Source: Cyathus striatus
Taxonomy: Eukaryota; Basidiomycota; Agaricomycetes; Agaricales; Nidulariaceae
Length of the DNA stretch: 64,000 nt
Reading direction: 5' to 3'
Assembly: GCA_025738555.1 (NCBI GenBank)
Contig: JAOVFP010000002.1
Coordinates: forward strand, 4,464,001-4,528,000
The notes under the pieces were generated by a model. It saw only the letters and a list, made by a program, of their open reading frames with translations, did no database searches and was not told the DNA's origin. The translations under genes were made by a program, and so were the position numbers. Positions 47,301 to 58,102 of the stretch are shown here, piece by piece. Position 1 is the stretch's first letter; every line of letters begins with the position of its first letter.

Positions 47301-47842
47301 GCACGTCCCCCGCTCCTACACACTACCATCCTATACCGATATCGACGTCGCCATCGCCTACCTTCATATCACCCACTGCAACCGCACTATGGAATGCGTC
47401 CACCTATATTCCACCTCAACCTCTTCAAGTTTTCTTCATTCATGGTACTGGAGCAACATCACCCACCTCTTCGACCTCTAGCTCATCTGGATTAAACCCA
47501 ATGGCTCCCACTTTTATTCCACAAGTGCAGGCGCTTCAAACATCGACTTCTACCACCCCAGCACCATCCCCTTCGCTCACAACACCTGTATCAGCCACCA
47601 GCACAACACCTAGCCTCACCAATGTAAACTCTCCAGCTATGCACCTCGAAACGACGCAAGTGTCTTCGTCTTCGCTATCTGAGCGTTCTGGAACACCAGA
47701 ATCACTCCCCTCTCTCACTACTGTCTCGGAAAGTAGCCTGCAGGATATGCTTATTGACGCCAATATTGATATGAGGCGCAGAACACAGCAAACAGGAGGC
47801 AATGACAACTTGAAACATTGGATCAGTATCAGAAGGGTGTGA
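41333..47842 (+). pseudogene. gag-protease polyprotein, stop-broken and transposon-interrupted
   Basis: One reading frame runs from ATG 41333 to the stop before 47843, if the insert at 41345-42032 plus one duplicated 8-bp target is removed (about 1,940 codons). It has no frameshift but four in-frame stops: TGA 42257, TGA 42824, TGA 45623, TAG 46376. In order: an N-terminal Gag-like helical region (FVRNYDRLLDMY; PEDLRNLLETKL), a basic RHKKDRKHKK tract, a CCHC knuckle CYGCGKSGHMMRDC near 43200, a retropepsin-like domain (AVIDTGSQLNII near 44420; EVLLGRPW near 44635), a segment of unknown fold (45626-46375) and a Ser/Pro/Thr-rich tail with an 11-Ser run. No reverse transcriptase or integrase is seen. 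Codon use is more A/T-rich than in the flanking genes. It could be an LTR element gag-pro half or a separate gag-derived gene family. Confidence 0.75.
41337..42040. mobile_element. hAT-like element inserted after codon 4 of the gag frame
   Basis: Element 41345-42032 (688 bp). Its ends are TAGTGTTGCCACGGTT and, reverse-complemented, TAGTGTTGCCACGGTT; similarity continues as (T/C)GACTT. The flanks are the perfect 8-bp direct repeat CTGATAGT (41337-41344, 42033-42040). The interior is full of AGTCGAC/AAGTCAAG motifs and codes for nothing. The 5' duplication is part of ATG ACT GAT AGT, the first four codons of the gag frame, and the 3' duplication restores ACT GAT AGT AAG in the same frame. Confidence 0.88.
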
Positions 47843-48331
47843 GGAAGGAAGGGAGGAGGAGGGAGGGTGAGTTCTTATTTCATTCATGTATGAGTGGGGG
47901 TTGTGCCTTGCAGTGGGGTGCGGATGAAAATGAGGACTGAAGACAAGTGACAGCATGATAGGGAACAGTGATTGGCCCTGGTGCTGGTAGCTGTGGCAAT
48001 TGAATGGTGCTCATACTCGTGCTGTGAGGAAGGGAGGAGGAAGGAAGGAAGGAAGGTTTGGCTGTTCTTCCTTTGCCTGTGTGTGTGTGCCTTGTACAGG
48101 GGTGCGAATGGGGACGGGATGGGAGATACCTTGACACTGACACAGAGCGTGTGGATGGATAGCCATTGAGTATGCCTATTGTGTATTCTATCTCACCTAC
48201 AGGAGGCTGTCACTAACACTAGTCATGCCCTTAGTTATGGTGGGTGTGATGATTGAGCTGTGCTCATGTTCGTGTCAGTGGCATCCACCACTCTTCCTTT
48301 TCCTGCCTCTCTGCCGTTTCTTTCTCCCTCC
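47843..48331. other. purine-rich sequence with imperfect duplication
   Basis: About 490 bp between the gag-protease frame and copy B. Two similar blocks occur: AGGAAGG-type purine runs followed by GTGCCTTG..GGGGTGCG at about 47910 and 48090, and a GTGCTCAT(A/G)(C/T)TCGTG motif at about 48008 and 48264. No gene seen, and no copy of the 5' LTR-like leader. Confidence 0.5.
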
Positions 48332-50098
48332 GAGCACTTTATGCTTGCCCCCTGTTACACGTGGAATACATGTGAATTCCACCTGTACATGTGTACTTCA
48401 CATGTACTTCATATGTACTATACTCCACCTCAAATATATTCAAATCAGCAAATTTTGTACACATGAAGTACACATGTAGTGCACATGTAGGGGTGAAATA
48501 TCAAAATTCCACATGGAATTGCAAAGTGAAGTTCACAAGGAATACACATGTACTAGTTACACTTGTACACAACACATTGTAGTTACTTATAATACACTTA
48601 CTCACCACTACCACAACAAAAATGAATGTTTTAGCATAATGACACAAAGGATTGTCACAATGTCACACTTGTAGTTATGACACTTTTCCCACAGTCATCA
48701 CATTGTCACACTTGTCTCACCATGTCACAGTTGTCACACACTGTGACAACTGCAACATGGTGGGATGACTGTGACATGACAGGACATGTGTGACACTGTG
48801 CATTATGTGTGACAAATGTGTATTGAGTATGACAAGTATGTGTTAAGTGTGACAAGTGTGCATTGAGTGTAACACTGTATTGACACTATGTATTGAGTGT
48901 GACAGGTGTGTGACAAGTGTGACACCATGTGTTGAGTGTGACAAGTATGTGTGTCAAGTGTGACACCATGTGTCAAGTGTGACACCATGTGTCAAGTGTG
49001 ACACCATGTGTCAAGTGTGGCACTGTGCATCAAGTGTGACACCATGTGTCAAGTGTGGCACTGTGCATCAAGTGTGACACTGTGCATCAAGCGTGACACC
49101 GGCGTTAAGCGTGACACAGTGCATCAAGCGTGACACCATGCATCAAGCGTGACACCATGCATCAAGTGTGACACGGTGTGTCAAGTGTGACACGGTGTGT
49201 CAAGTGTGACACGGTGTGTCAAGTGTGACACTGACACAGTGCATCAAGTGTGACACAGTGCATCAAGTGTGACACCATGTGTCAAGTGTGGCACAGTGCG
49301 TTAAGTGTGACACCATGCATCAAGCATGGCACAGTGCATCAAGTGTAGCACTGTGCATCAAGTGTGACACTGTGCATCAAGTGTGACACCATGCATCAAG
49401 CGTGACACCGTGCATCAAGCGTGACACCGGCATTAAGTGTAGCACAGTGCATCAAGTGTGACACTGTGCATCAAGTGTGACAACATGCATCAAGTGTGAC
49501 ACCAGCGTTAAGTGTGGCACTGTGCATCAAGTGTGACACCATGCATCAAGCGTGACACTATGCATCAAGCGTGGCACTGTGCATCAAGCGTGACACCATG
49601 CATCAAGCGTGACACTGTGCATCAAGCGTGACACCATGCATCAAGCGTGACACTGTGCATCAAGCATGATACTGTGCACCAAGTGTAACATAGTGGGATG
49701 ACTGTAACATGAGGGACAAGCATGACACTGTGACAAGTGTGATAACTTGTGACAGTTATAACATGTAACAAGTGTGACAACTGCAATAACTTTGAGAATG
49801 GCAGGAAATGATATACATGGAGGGTGGGAACAGAGGGGAATGACACATGTGAAGGGTGGGAATAGCAAGAAACAATATAAAAGTACACATGAAGTACATC
49901 TTAAGTACACCTTTCAACTGTTATTTTCATCAAGTTATAAGAAAGGTGGAATCCATGTGTACTCCACATGGTTCCATGTGAATTACACATGAAAAATGTG
50001 TACTTTTTTCCAGATATGTGGATTCCATGTGGACTTCACATGGAAATGTGTACTACACATGGAGTACACATGTATAGGTGGGTGTGCAGAAAGTACTG
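48332..50098. mobile_element. hAT-like element copy B, inverted relative to copy A
   Basis: Reverse-complement copy of 38413-39796, about 1.77 kb. It is longer because its 19-bp array is expanded. It starts GAGCACTTTATGC and ends GCAGAAAGTACTG, the expected terminal repeats. The immediate flanks, CTCCCTCC on the left and AGAATTTG on the right, do not match each other, unlike copy A. It also lacks the short extra AATTTGAATGG-type segment of copy A near the inner end. Confidence 0.8.
48790..49690. repeat. 19-bp minisatellite array in copy B
   Basis: About 45 tandem units of the reverse complement of the copy A unit (CATGCATCAAGCGTGACAC and variants such as TGTGCATCAAGTGTGACAC). It is roughly twice as long as the array in copy A, with local higher-order repeats of unit variants. 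Confidence 0.85.
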
Positions 50099-50205
50099 AG
50101 AATTTGGAGGATGTATCAAATGTTGCAGATGAAGGTGATGAGTATTAATATAATCAAAGTGATATAAAGTATGTAGTATAAATGTTGTATAGATCATAGT
50201 TATGC

Positions 50206-53040
50206 TTAGAAATGTATAACTTGTTCACCTATTTCAAGCCTCCCTTCTCTCTGAATCTGCTGTGCAAGGGCCTCCCCTACAGATAATGTGTTGTAGTTCT
50301 CTGGTGCATTCCATTGAAGTTCAGTTGGAATATTCCACTCTGGAATGTTTGATGCTACTGAGTATTCATCAAGCTGTACTCCACATATAAGCTGTACTGC
50401 TGAGTGAAGGCTAGTGAGAAGAGATGGTTCTAATTCATTTAAGTGTACAATTGATGCCACTTTATCAAGGCTGTCAATTATCAAGATGTTGAAAGCACAC
50501 TGTGATATTTCTCTCAAATCTGCAGTGGACACAAGTGACTCTGGCCCATAATCTGGCCACTGTTCCATCCACTCCAATTTCCATATCTCTAGCCTCCATT
50601 TTAAGAGCTCCTCCTGAATCTTTTCAGCCTCCTTGAGTGGTACAAGGTTTCACATATTGCCTTTGTGAAAATCTTCAAGCACAAAAATATACTGGCTGGC
50701 AATTTGTTTGAGATCAGGGTTACAGTTTGAGCAATGAGTGCAAGGAATCTGACTCTCACGAGGTGGGTTCTCAAGCCACTTATCAGTACATTGCTGTAAG
50801 CACCCTTGTGTTTGCACAAGGTCAAGAAGTCCTGGATCCTGTAAATTTGGTGATCTGACAGTTGATGAATTCAACCCTCCAGTCATGGACTTTTCCACAA
50901 GAATAAGCCCTGTAGCTGTAAGACCAAGACAGTGAGCACCTCTTCCTTTCTGCTGTTCCCATTGAACAATAGATAAGCCATGGCATTGATACTGAATAAC
51001 AAGTCCAATACTGGGAAAATCCATTCCAGCACCAATCTTGTCTGACCCCAGTAATATTCTGACATGACTACTAGAAACACCATCAATACACTGTTGCTGA
51101 TGTTTTTCAGACAGTCCTGCATGAAGAATATCAAGCCAGAACACAGGAAGTCATGAAGATACAAGTCGTTTGTATATCCACCAAAACATTGCAGTTAGAG
51201 TCTCAAGATCATCACAATAGATAATTATAGATAGCTGTTTTGCTAGTTGAATTACAAACTCAAGATCAAGAAATGAGTTAACTGAGTGTTGCATATGCTT
51301 AACCACTATTGACAGTTCAGGGCAAAAATTTCCAAGATTTATGAAATGGTATTCAGGTTGAAGTCCAGCATAAACAATGAGGGAGTCCTGATACCAATGT
51401 GGAAGAGTTGCAGATAATGCAACTAATGGTATAGCAGAACCAATAACTTGTCACAGTAAATAGAGATGGGTATAAGAAGGTCACCAAGAGAGGCTCTTGT
51501 TATATCTGTGTCCAGATACATTGTGCTGACGTTCCCATGTGACCTTCCAACATACCTGGTCCATTCCCGGAATGTACCTGCTACAGGTTTACACTTCCTG
51601 ATGTTCCCACCCAGGAACATACCCAGAACCCATCAGGTTTTCTATTGGGTATCCCAGATACATAGTTTCTTATATGACAGCCTCACCGCATCATCATTAT
51701 ATTACTCCTCTCTTCCATTCCTACTTGTATGTTTCATTATGGCCTTTGTAGATTAGTTCTTTATTCTGCATTCTGAGTGTGTCATTTGCACCCCTACTCT
51801 GCTTTGCCCAGACTTCATTTCCTACTTACTCCCTTGACTTGCTCTTTGTATTATACTTCTACATTCATACCTACAGGTTCCTACTTAGTATAAGTAGTCT
51901 TCAGTATTCATATCAACTTCATACACTTCTTCCTATGCTTAAGTTCTGAAACCTGCTCCGGGTTTTCCTTCAGGTTTCTCTCCTGCTGCCTAGTGTAGTG
52001 GTGAAGCCTTCTCTTATACTCTGGAATGTTTCCTTTGACTTATATTGTCTTCCTTGAAATACAAACCATTCCCTGGGGATATCCAGGTGGTGCAGCACAT
52101 ACACTGAAGCCACGGTTCTTTCCCATACTCACTTTGGGTTTCCATTACAGTTCTCCCACACCTTCTGGGTGTCTTTGCATTCATTTCCCAGTAGGAAGGG
52201 AATTGGTACATAACAGCTCTCATGAATGCAGTGTGCTTCATCAATATAAACACCAGAGAGTTGATCCTGAAATGCACTGGAATGCAAAACTTGGGCAGCT
52301 GCTGGTGTCTCAAGCATTTCAAGACATGCATAGACCACATGCATTCCAATGCCCTGAACAATATTCCTGAGTACTTCAGGGCTAGAATTAGCAGAGGACA
52401 GAAATGTGGCCATAATACTTGAATTTCTATATCTTGAAATACAAAAATATCAATTATCATTACAGTTATTTAAAACTTATGAATACACACTGGTTCTCTC
52501 CCTGCATTCCAAGACTTGTGAATGGAACAATCACCAGAGAAATGCCTCACTTTTGTGCAAGTAAAGGTAATACCATAGCAGTGACTTCCCTGCTCCTGTT
52601 GGTGCAACAATGCAAATGTCTTCTAACCATGCAATAATATGGTTTGCCCCATCAATCTGGTACTCATGCAAATGCTCTGTATCTTTCAACAGCTTATGCT
52701 GGAGTGCGAGTTCATTCCATGTAGCAGATGGAAGAAGGTCCAGTGGGGAGATAATATGTGTAGACAAGAATGAAAAGGACTTCTGGTGCTTCTTTCCAGA
52801 AGAGTTGAGTGCATATGGTTTGAAAGAAGGCATCTTGGGAGTGGTTAGAAAACCATTTTGAAACTGCCTTGCATTGTTATGAGCTCCTACTGGAGCCAAA
52901 CAGAGAATTTCAAGACCAACTGAACTCTTTCTGTTCACTGGAGTTGGTGTTGTGGGTGTGGGAGGAAGCAGCTGGTTTTGTGGTGTTGGTGTTTCAGGTG
53001 TAGAGGGAGAATATTGGTTCTCATTATTGATCCTGTGTCA
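50206..53040 (-). pseudogene. RecQ-like DNA helicase, broken
   Basis: Read on the minus strand. A Pro/Thr-rich lead-in without a start codon is followed by EYQIDGANHIIAWLEDICIV and Walker A APTGAGKS (about 52590), after which the frame breaks. SLVIVPFTSLGMQGEN continues in another frame. YIDEAHCIHES (about 52230) is motif II, then about 760 bp of unrelated sequence intervenes. ALSATLPHWYQDSLIVYAG (about 51400) is motif III and GSDKIGAGMDFPSIGLVIQ with HGLSIVQWEQQKGRGAH the motif V/VI region. A cysteine-rich stretch and a C-terminal domain end at 50206. This is the RecQ-like helicase family expanded in basidiomycete genomes, often repeat-associated or subtelomeric. With shifts, stops and an insertion it cannot make a full enzyme. 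Confidence 0.75.
51435..52200. mobile_element. probable insertion splitting the helicase
   Basis: Between motif II and motif III of the helicase lies about 765 bp with no helicase similarity. Read on the minus strand it begins TGTTATGTACC and ends near ACTGTGACA, a TG...CA form like a solo LTR. No matching short target duplication was found, so neither the boundaries nor the class are established. Confidence 0.4.
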
Positions 53041-53392
53041 TTTGTTGTGGATGGGAAGCTATGAAGCAGGATTAAGGTTAAGAGACATAAGATAAAAATA
53101 TGTGTTGCAAAGGAATGACAGAGGATGGTAAAACTAAAGGAATACAGCAGATATACTGTGAATGGTACAGAACGCAACACATTGTGATGTGCATTGTGAT
53201 TACAAATAATGTACCAAAATGGAATGTCACATGACTAATCTGATGCATTAGCAATGCAAAAACACCCTTCCGAATTCCTGGTAAACACAGAATGCACACC
53301 CCTTCTAAAGTGGTTGGTGATATCCCAGATGGTTGCAGTGGGAAGTCCTTTTTAGGACAAATCGCCGCAAACAGATGGGTAGCTGAGACTAG

Positions 53393-54200
53393 ACTCAAAG
53401 TGAGTCATAATGAGTCAAAACTATGTAAGTTTACAGCCATTTGCAGAAATCATGGCAGTCACATGCCATTTTCAGCAATTACGGGTGGACCTAACCCTAG
53501 CCAAACCCTAGCCAACCACAGTGCAAATCATCACCTTTGCTATGATCTAAAGCTAGTAGCTACTATATGTATTACAGTACTATCAGGACATACAAATGTG
53601 AACATATTCACAGTCACTGCCAGTCAGAAATCGGAAAGCAGAGCATGAATTCACAAGTTCAAACTTCCCAGACTCCCAGACTCCAGTGTCCCACTTGCCC
53701 CTTTCCAACTTTGTCCCAACTCCACCTCTTCCTCTTTCACTTATCCCTTTCCCTCCACTATTCCAATAAATATGCAGATTTCCAATAGAAAGAAGTAGTT
53801 GAAGAGGACTGAGGCTGAGAAGTGAGTAATGCTTGGGTATTGCCTGAGTCATGAGTGCTTGAGCTTCACTTGAGCATTGCCCACCTTAGCTAGCCACAAT
53901 TCATTGAAAGGCCTGAGATCCATGATAATAACACATCAGATCCTGAATACTGAGACAAAGAGCACTTGGCAGAGATGATTGGGTGAGGATTTGGAGGATT
54001 GTGGTACACTACCAGTTGGCCAGGTGCTGTGCGTCACTAGGGTTCGGTTAGGGTTAGGTCCACCCACAATTGCCAAAAATGGCCAGTGACTGCCATGATT
54101 TCTGCAAATGGCTGTAAGTGTCATGTGTTTGGTATCAAAGGTGATACCGAACAAGTCAATGAAAAAGAAAGAAAACATATGTAAATAGAAAGAAAAATGT
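53393..54200. repeat. dispersed repeat, copy 1 (split by an insertion)
   Basis: 53393-53430 (GACTCAAAGTGAGTCATAAT and on) and 54118-54200 (GTGTCATGTGTTTGGTATCA and on) together match the uninterrupted segment 58103-58240. The intervening 53431-54117 is an inserted element. Confidence 0.75.
53431..54117. mobile_element. inverted-repeat element with telomere-like motifs
   Basis: 687 bp bounded by inverted repeats of about 90 bp that start TTACAGCCATTTGCAGAAAT at the left; the right end is the near-perfect reverse complement. The arms contain telomere-like CCTAACCCTA/TTAGGGTTAGG motifs at about 53490-53512 and 54036-54058. Compared with the empty copy at 58103-58240 the insertion point is exact to within a few bases. 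TAAGT occurs on both sides and may be the target duplication. No coding capacity. Confidence 0.75.
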
Positions 54201-54520
54201 AATAGTCAGGGTGCTGCACTAAGCAGTGCAAGCAGTTGGCAAGCTTCAGCTTTTGTTATGATTAAGTTCTGGTTGAGACATTAATCATACAAGTTCAAAG
54301 AACAAGTTAATCAGTATTGAAGTAAAGTCTGAGTCTTGATTCACAAGCTCTTAAGTTGATTAGACTTAAGTACAAGTGAGTAAATGATCAAATGAAACTA
54401 AGTTCAATTTAAGCTGAAGCTTGAGCTCTACAGCCCAAATTCCTACTGTTTAAATACAAACTAGTTCATACTAATAATAAGTAAATATGAGTTATAATGC
54501 TGCACAGTAAGAAGTGATGG

Positions 54521-56101
54521 TAGGGATGTGCATGGGTACACTCAACCTGTCTGGGTCATGAGTAAGGGTGTCCATGGGTATGGGTGCAGGTTAGCTTCAT
54601 TGAACCTGTAACCTGTGCATACCCATGAACAGATATTATTTCAAAAACATTTAATAGCTTATAAAACAGCCATGGTAAACATATTGAGGTGAAGTAACTC
54701 TAACAGTTTAGTTACAAATGTAGGTACAAGATGTTGTAGTGATAAATTAATCATGTATTTTGTTGAGTCTGTGGGGTTCAGCAATGTGGACTCAACAAAA
54801 TATTAGATCTCTCTGTATGGTTCTAAGACTATCTCTTCAACTGTTTTGTGGCATTATTATAATAGTACTCTATGCTTTGTGTTATGACTCTCTGCATCTC
54901 TGTTCTGTTCTAGAACTCTCTGCATTGTTATAGTGCTCTCTGTGTTGTTCTGTGTATCTCTACATTGTTCTGGCACTCTATACTTCATTCTTAGTGCTAT
55001 CTATATTGTTCTACAACTCTCTGATTCATTCTTTGACTGTGTACTTCATTGTTGATACTCTGCTTTATTTTAGGACTTTCTGCTTCATTCTTAGGGCTAT
55101 ATGTGTTGTTCTATAACTCCATTCTTTGTTATAGAGCTCTCTGCAATGTTCTGTGAATCTTTATTTTGTTTTAGGACTTTGTGAATCTTTCTGGCCCTTT
55201 TCTTCAGAACCATACCTTCATACTGTTGCTTATTCTTTGATATATGTGCTTATCCTTGTCTATGTGGTTCTCCTTTCATATCCATGGTTCTCTCATACTC
55301 TTGGTGCTTATAGCCTCATCTCTGAAGTTATACCTTTGTCTCTATACCTATCTTTTCATATATGCACTTATTTCCTTCTCTCTGTAGTTATTATTTCATC
55401 TCTGTACTATTATCTTTGTCTCTGAAGTCCTAACTTCAACTCTATACTAATTTCTTGATCTATGTGGTTATTTCCTTGTTTTTACTTCATGATGATATTC
55501 TTTACATCATTATATGGTTATCTGCATTGTTACAGTGTAGTCTACTTGTTATGGTTCTCCCTAGTTCTTCACAACTGTCTCTACTTCAATTTGGTGCTCT
55601 ACATACTGTAATACTGCTATCTAAATCATTAAAATGTTATCTACTTTGTTATACTGTTCTTAACATTGTTGTACTGCTCTCTAAATTATTACAATACTCT
55701 CAATATTGTTATGGTGTTCTATACTTCTTCATGAGGACCTCTACCTTAGTAGCATAGCTCTGCTTTATTGGTATCATGCCTAATTTGTTGTAGGCTTTCC
55801 TGTTTCATGTTTATGACCAATGCATCGATTTTTGTCACCTTTACCTCGATTTAAAGTCTTGTTAATAATCAACAAAGCTTCCCTTTATGATACTAATGTT
55901 ATTAACCACAAAATTTCATTGTTAATTGTACTTCTCTGTTGTATATTAAAGAAACTACTTAAAATAAGAGGCAACCCATGGGTGACCCATTACCCACAGT
56001 ACCCACAGCAAAAAAACCTGTGGGTACATGGGTAAGGGTTCTCATGGGTACAGGTGTGGGTCAGCACCAAAACACCCAGGGGTTACCCATGCACTTCCCT
56101 A
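54521..56101. mobile_element. hAT-like element carrying a degenerate minisatellite
   Basis: About 1.58 kb with ends TAGGGATGTGCATGGGTA and, reverse-complemented, TAGGGAAGTGCATGGGTA, a typical hAT-type end. The flanks AGTGATGG and AGTGACAG agree at six of eight bases, consistent with an aged 8-bp duplication. GGGTA/TACCC motifs are frequent just inside both ends. The interior is CT-rich repeat without a transposase. Confidence 0.72.
54800..55790. repeat. degenerate CT-rich tandem repeat
   Basis: About 1 kb of loosely repeated units of roughly 25-35 bp with the theme CTCT(C/G)(T/C)GCATTGTT(C/A)T(A/G), drifting to TTCATCTCTGTAGTTAT-like units in the second half. It fills most of the hAT-like element at 54521-56101 and has no coding sense on either strand. 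Confidence 0.65.
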
Positions 56102-56702
56102 AGTGACAGAAACTGGGGGCTGAACTTATAGGTGAACACAGATGATGGAGAAAAGAATCTGAGTATTATTTGTTGATACAAGTATTTGTAGTTTATGTGT
56201 ATATTACAAAGTCATAAACTATACAGTACCCTAATTCCCACTACCTTTTAAGGTAGTTGGGTTATAGGGACGTCTGATTTCCCTATAAGGCGATTTACAG
56301 GTTCGTGAACAGGATCTTAACCTGATTGGTTGGAGCCTGTGACAATCCTGTGACCGCTGTCGAATTCAGTCATCTCAGATCCTCTCGCTGTTTTTTGTAT
56401 TCGGATAGTGTGAGGGTTAACATCTGTCGCTCTTCGCCATGTACTGAACCACTGTTACCACCACATTATCATATCTCCACTGTGTCTACACCCATCTCCT
56501 TCTCCCCAGCGTCATGAGTACGTGATATCGGACTAATCTTGCTATAAATGGACTTATATATGCTCGTACGACATAGTTGCTCTAACTCGAGAAAGGCACA
56601 GTTCCTCTTGTTGAAGAGTACATCTTCAGTACGAATGCGATTGTTGTTGTGCTTTGCTTTATTGAAGGCTCGAAGGACTCATCCATACGGTCATTCATAC
56701 TG

Positions 56703-57240
56703 AATATGGATTCGAGTTCGGTATGCCTGGGATGGTTGAAGGTAACCTAGTTCTATTACTTGCGAAACCAACTCTGCTGTGCGTCCTAAAACCAAACACA
56801 AGCTCCGTTACTGCCGCACCATCATCATCAGTAATTCCAACAACAAGTAGTTCAAACATATCTGGGGCCTCAACCCCAAGTACTTCCAACACGATGAACA
56901 CAGCGAGCTTTGGCAACTCAACACTGGTAGTAGCTACACTATATTACACTCCTTCGATGGGTGTCTCTACCAATTTCTCGATGTCCACCACATTGATGGC
57001 ACTGCCCTCTCAAGGTTCTACTGCCTCTAAACCAGTAAGGAGCAAAGTTGGGGCTGTAGTTGCGGAGATTGTCAGAATAGCAGTTATAAGTGTAGGAAGA
57101 TGGTTTATTCGAACTCATAAGTCTGGGTTCGTGACAATATGAAAGCGAAATGCTCAGCCTTTCAATTGGGAAGCATCAGCAAGGAATGATACAGTACCGC
57201 GACCATTCAATTCGCAAACCTTACGGAATGGCATTACGCT
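56703..57240 (+). pseudogene. remnant of Ser/Thr-rich single-pass membrane protein gene
   Basis: A possible first exon (ATG 56703 to the GTAACC donor near 56742) is followed by a Ser/Thr/Asn-rich stretch (NTSSVTAAPSSSVIPTTSSS), then SKVGAVV where a glycine-rich transmembrane helix would be expected. Instead of the usual GGIVGGIA-type helix the frame reads EIVRIAVISVG. After a TGA it resumes as KRNAQPFNWEASARNDTVP. The pattern resembles agaricomycete proteins with a glycosylated ectodomain, one helix and a short cytoplasmic tail, but with the helix damaged and a stop before the tail. Function unknown. Confidence 0.45.
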
Positions 57241-58102
57241 GGCAAGTTTTTTCTCTTTCGTTTTCTATCGGATGTTGGCCCTATGCATTTCCTTTGCTTT
57301 AATAGTATCAAATGAACGTCTCAGTTGCTTTGCTCTATTTCGAGTTGGTTGCGATATGGTGTATTACTTGCGGGTGTTTTACAATGTAGTTGTACTTGCA
57401 TATGCTGACATATGGGTTACTACCTTATTGACTTGCTGGGTACAGTGGGGCTGATTGCGCTCTAGAGTCTAATGTCTTCATCCATTCAGATCATCTGAGA
57501 CCGCAATACTGAGTGAGTCTGATCTGCTTTTTCAGTTACCTCTATCGTTTTCGTGGATTTGTTCTTTCGTGGTTCTCTCCCCCTGTGCAGGATGCACTGA
57601 CAGACCCACCAGGTCCTGCAAAACCAATTGCTCCGAACCCGCCTCAGGCAACCAAATTGTTACAACCTCCAATTCCGCCATTGCCACAGGAGTTGTTGAG
57701 CCAGAATCTGCTGCGAAAAAGAGTCGGAATGGCCGCAGCACCAACGACACCCCCCCAAAAAATAAAAAATAAAAGAGATTTCCCTAGTATTCATACTTTC
57801 TTCCTATGCCAGTATGTACGCACCTTATTTGCTACATTCATCCTATGTACATTCTTTGTAAATTGTAATATATACATCTTTTTCTCACTTCGATTATCGA
57901 TACCCCACACTCAGCCATTGTATCAATCTACAGTAAGTCCTCCCAAGGTAGTGGGCAGTGCCGCTTGCCGGCCCTATTTCTTTATATATCTATTGTATAT
58001 GTGTATTGCTCCATGGCTTGTTTGCCTATGGCTTTGATTCCTAAATATATTACATAATTGGAATCCCAACAAGAAGAAAGAAAATTAACTAAGTATAGTG
58101 GA
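57241..58102. other. no assigned gene
   Basis: Contains a frame at 57569-57772 (CAGCTDRPTRSCKTNCSEPA...) after an acceptor-like TTTTCAG, possibly a further exon of the fragment to the left or of another decayed gene. The rest is AT-rich with no supported feature. Confidence 0.35.

Noticed and set aside
38413..50098. A single 11.7-kb transposon with 1.4-1.8 kb terminal inverted repeats carrying a gag-protease cargo.
   Set aside because: Copy A has its own complete ends and a perfect 8-bp duplication on both sides, so it is an independent insertion. A composite of two copies remains possible and is kept as a finding.
52014..52460. 148-codon minus-strand frame.
   Set aside because: It is a shifted frame across helicase motif II and the inserted sequence; the helicase motifs read in a different frame.
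56240..56640. Upstream exons for the Ser/Thr-rich membrane protein remnant.
   Set aside because: No frame with consistent splice sites and family-like sequence could be built.
57532..58037. Proline-rich frame 57513-58037 as a gene.
   Set aside because: No start context or domain; overlapping frames look equally plausible. Most likely part of decayed sequence.
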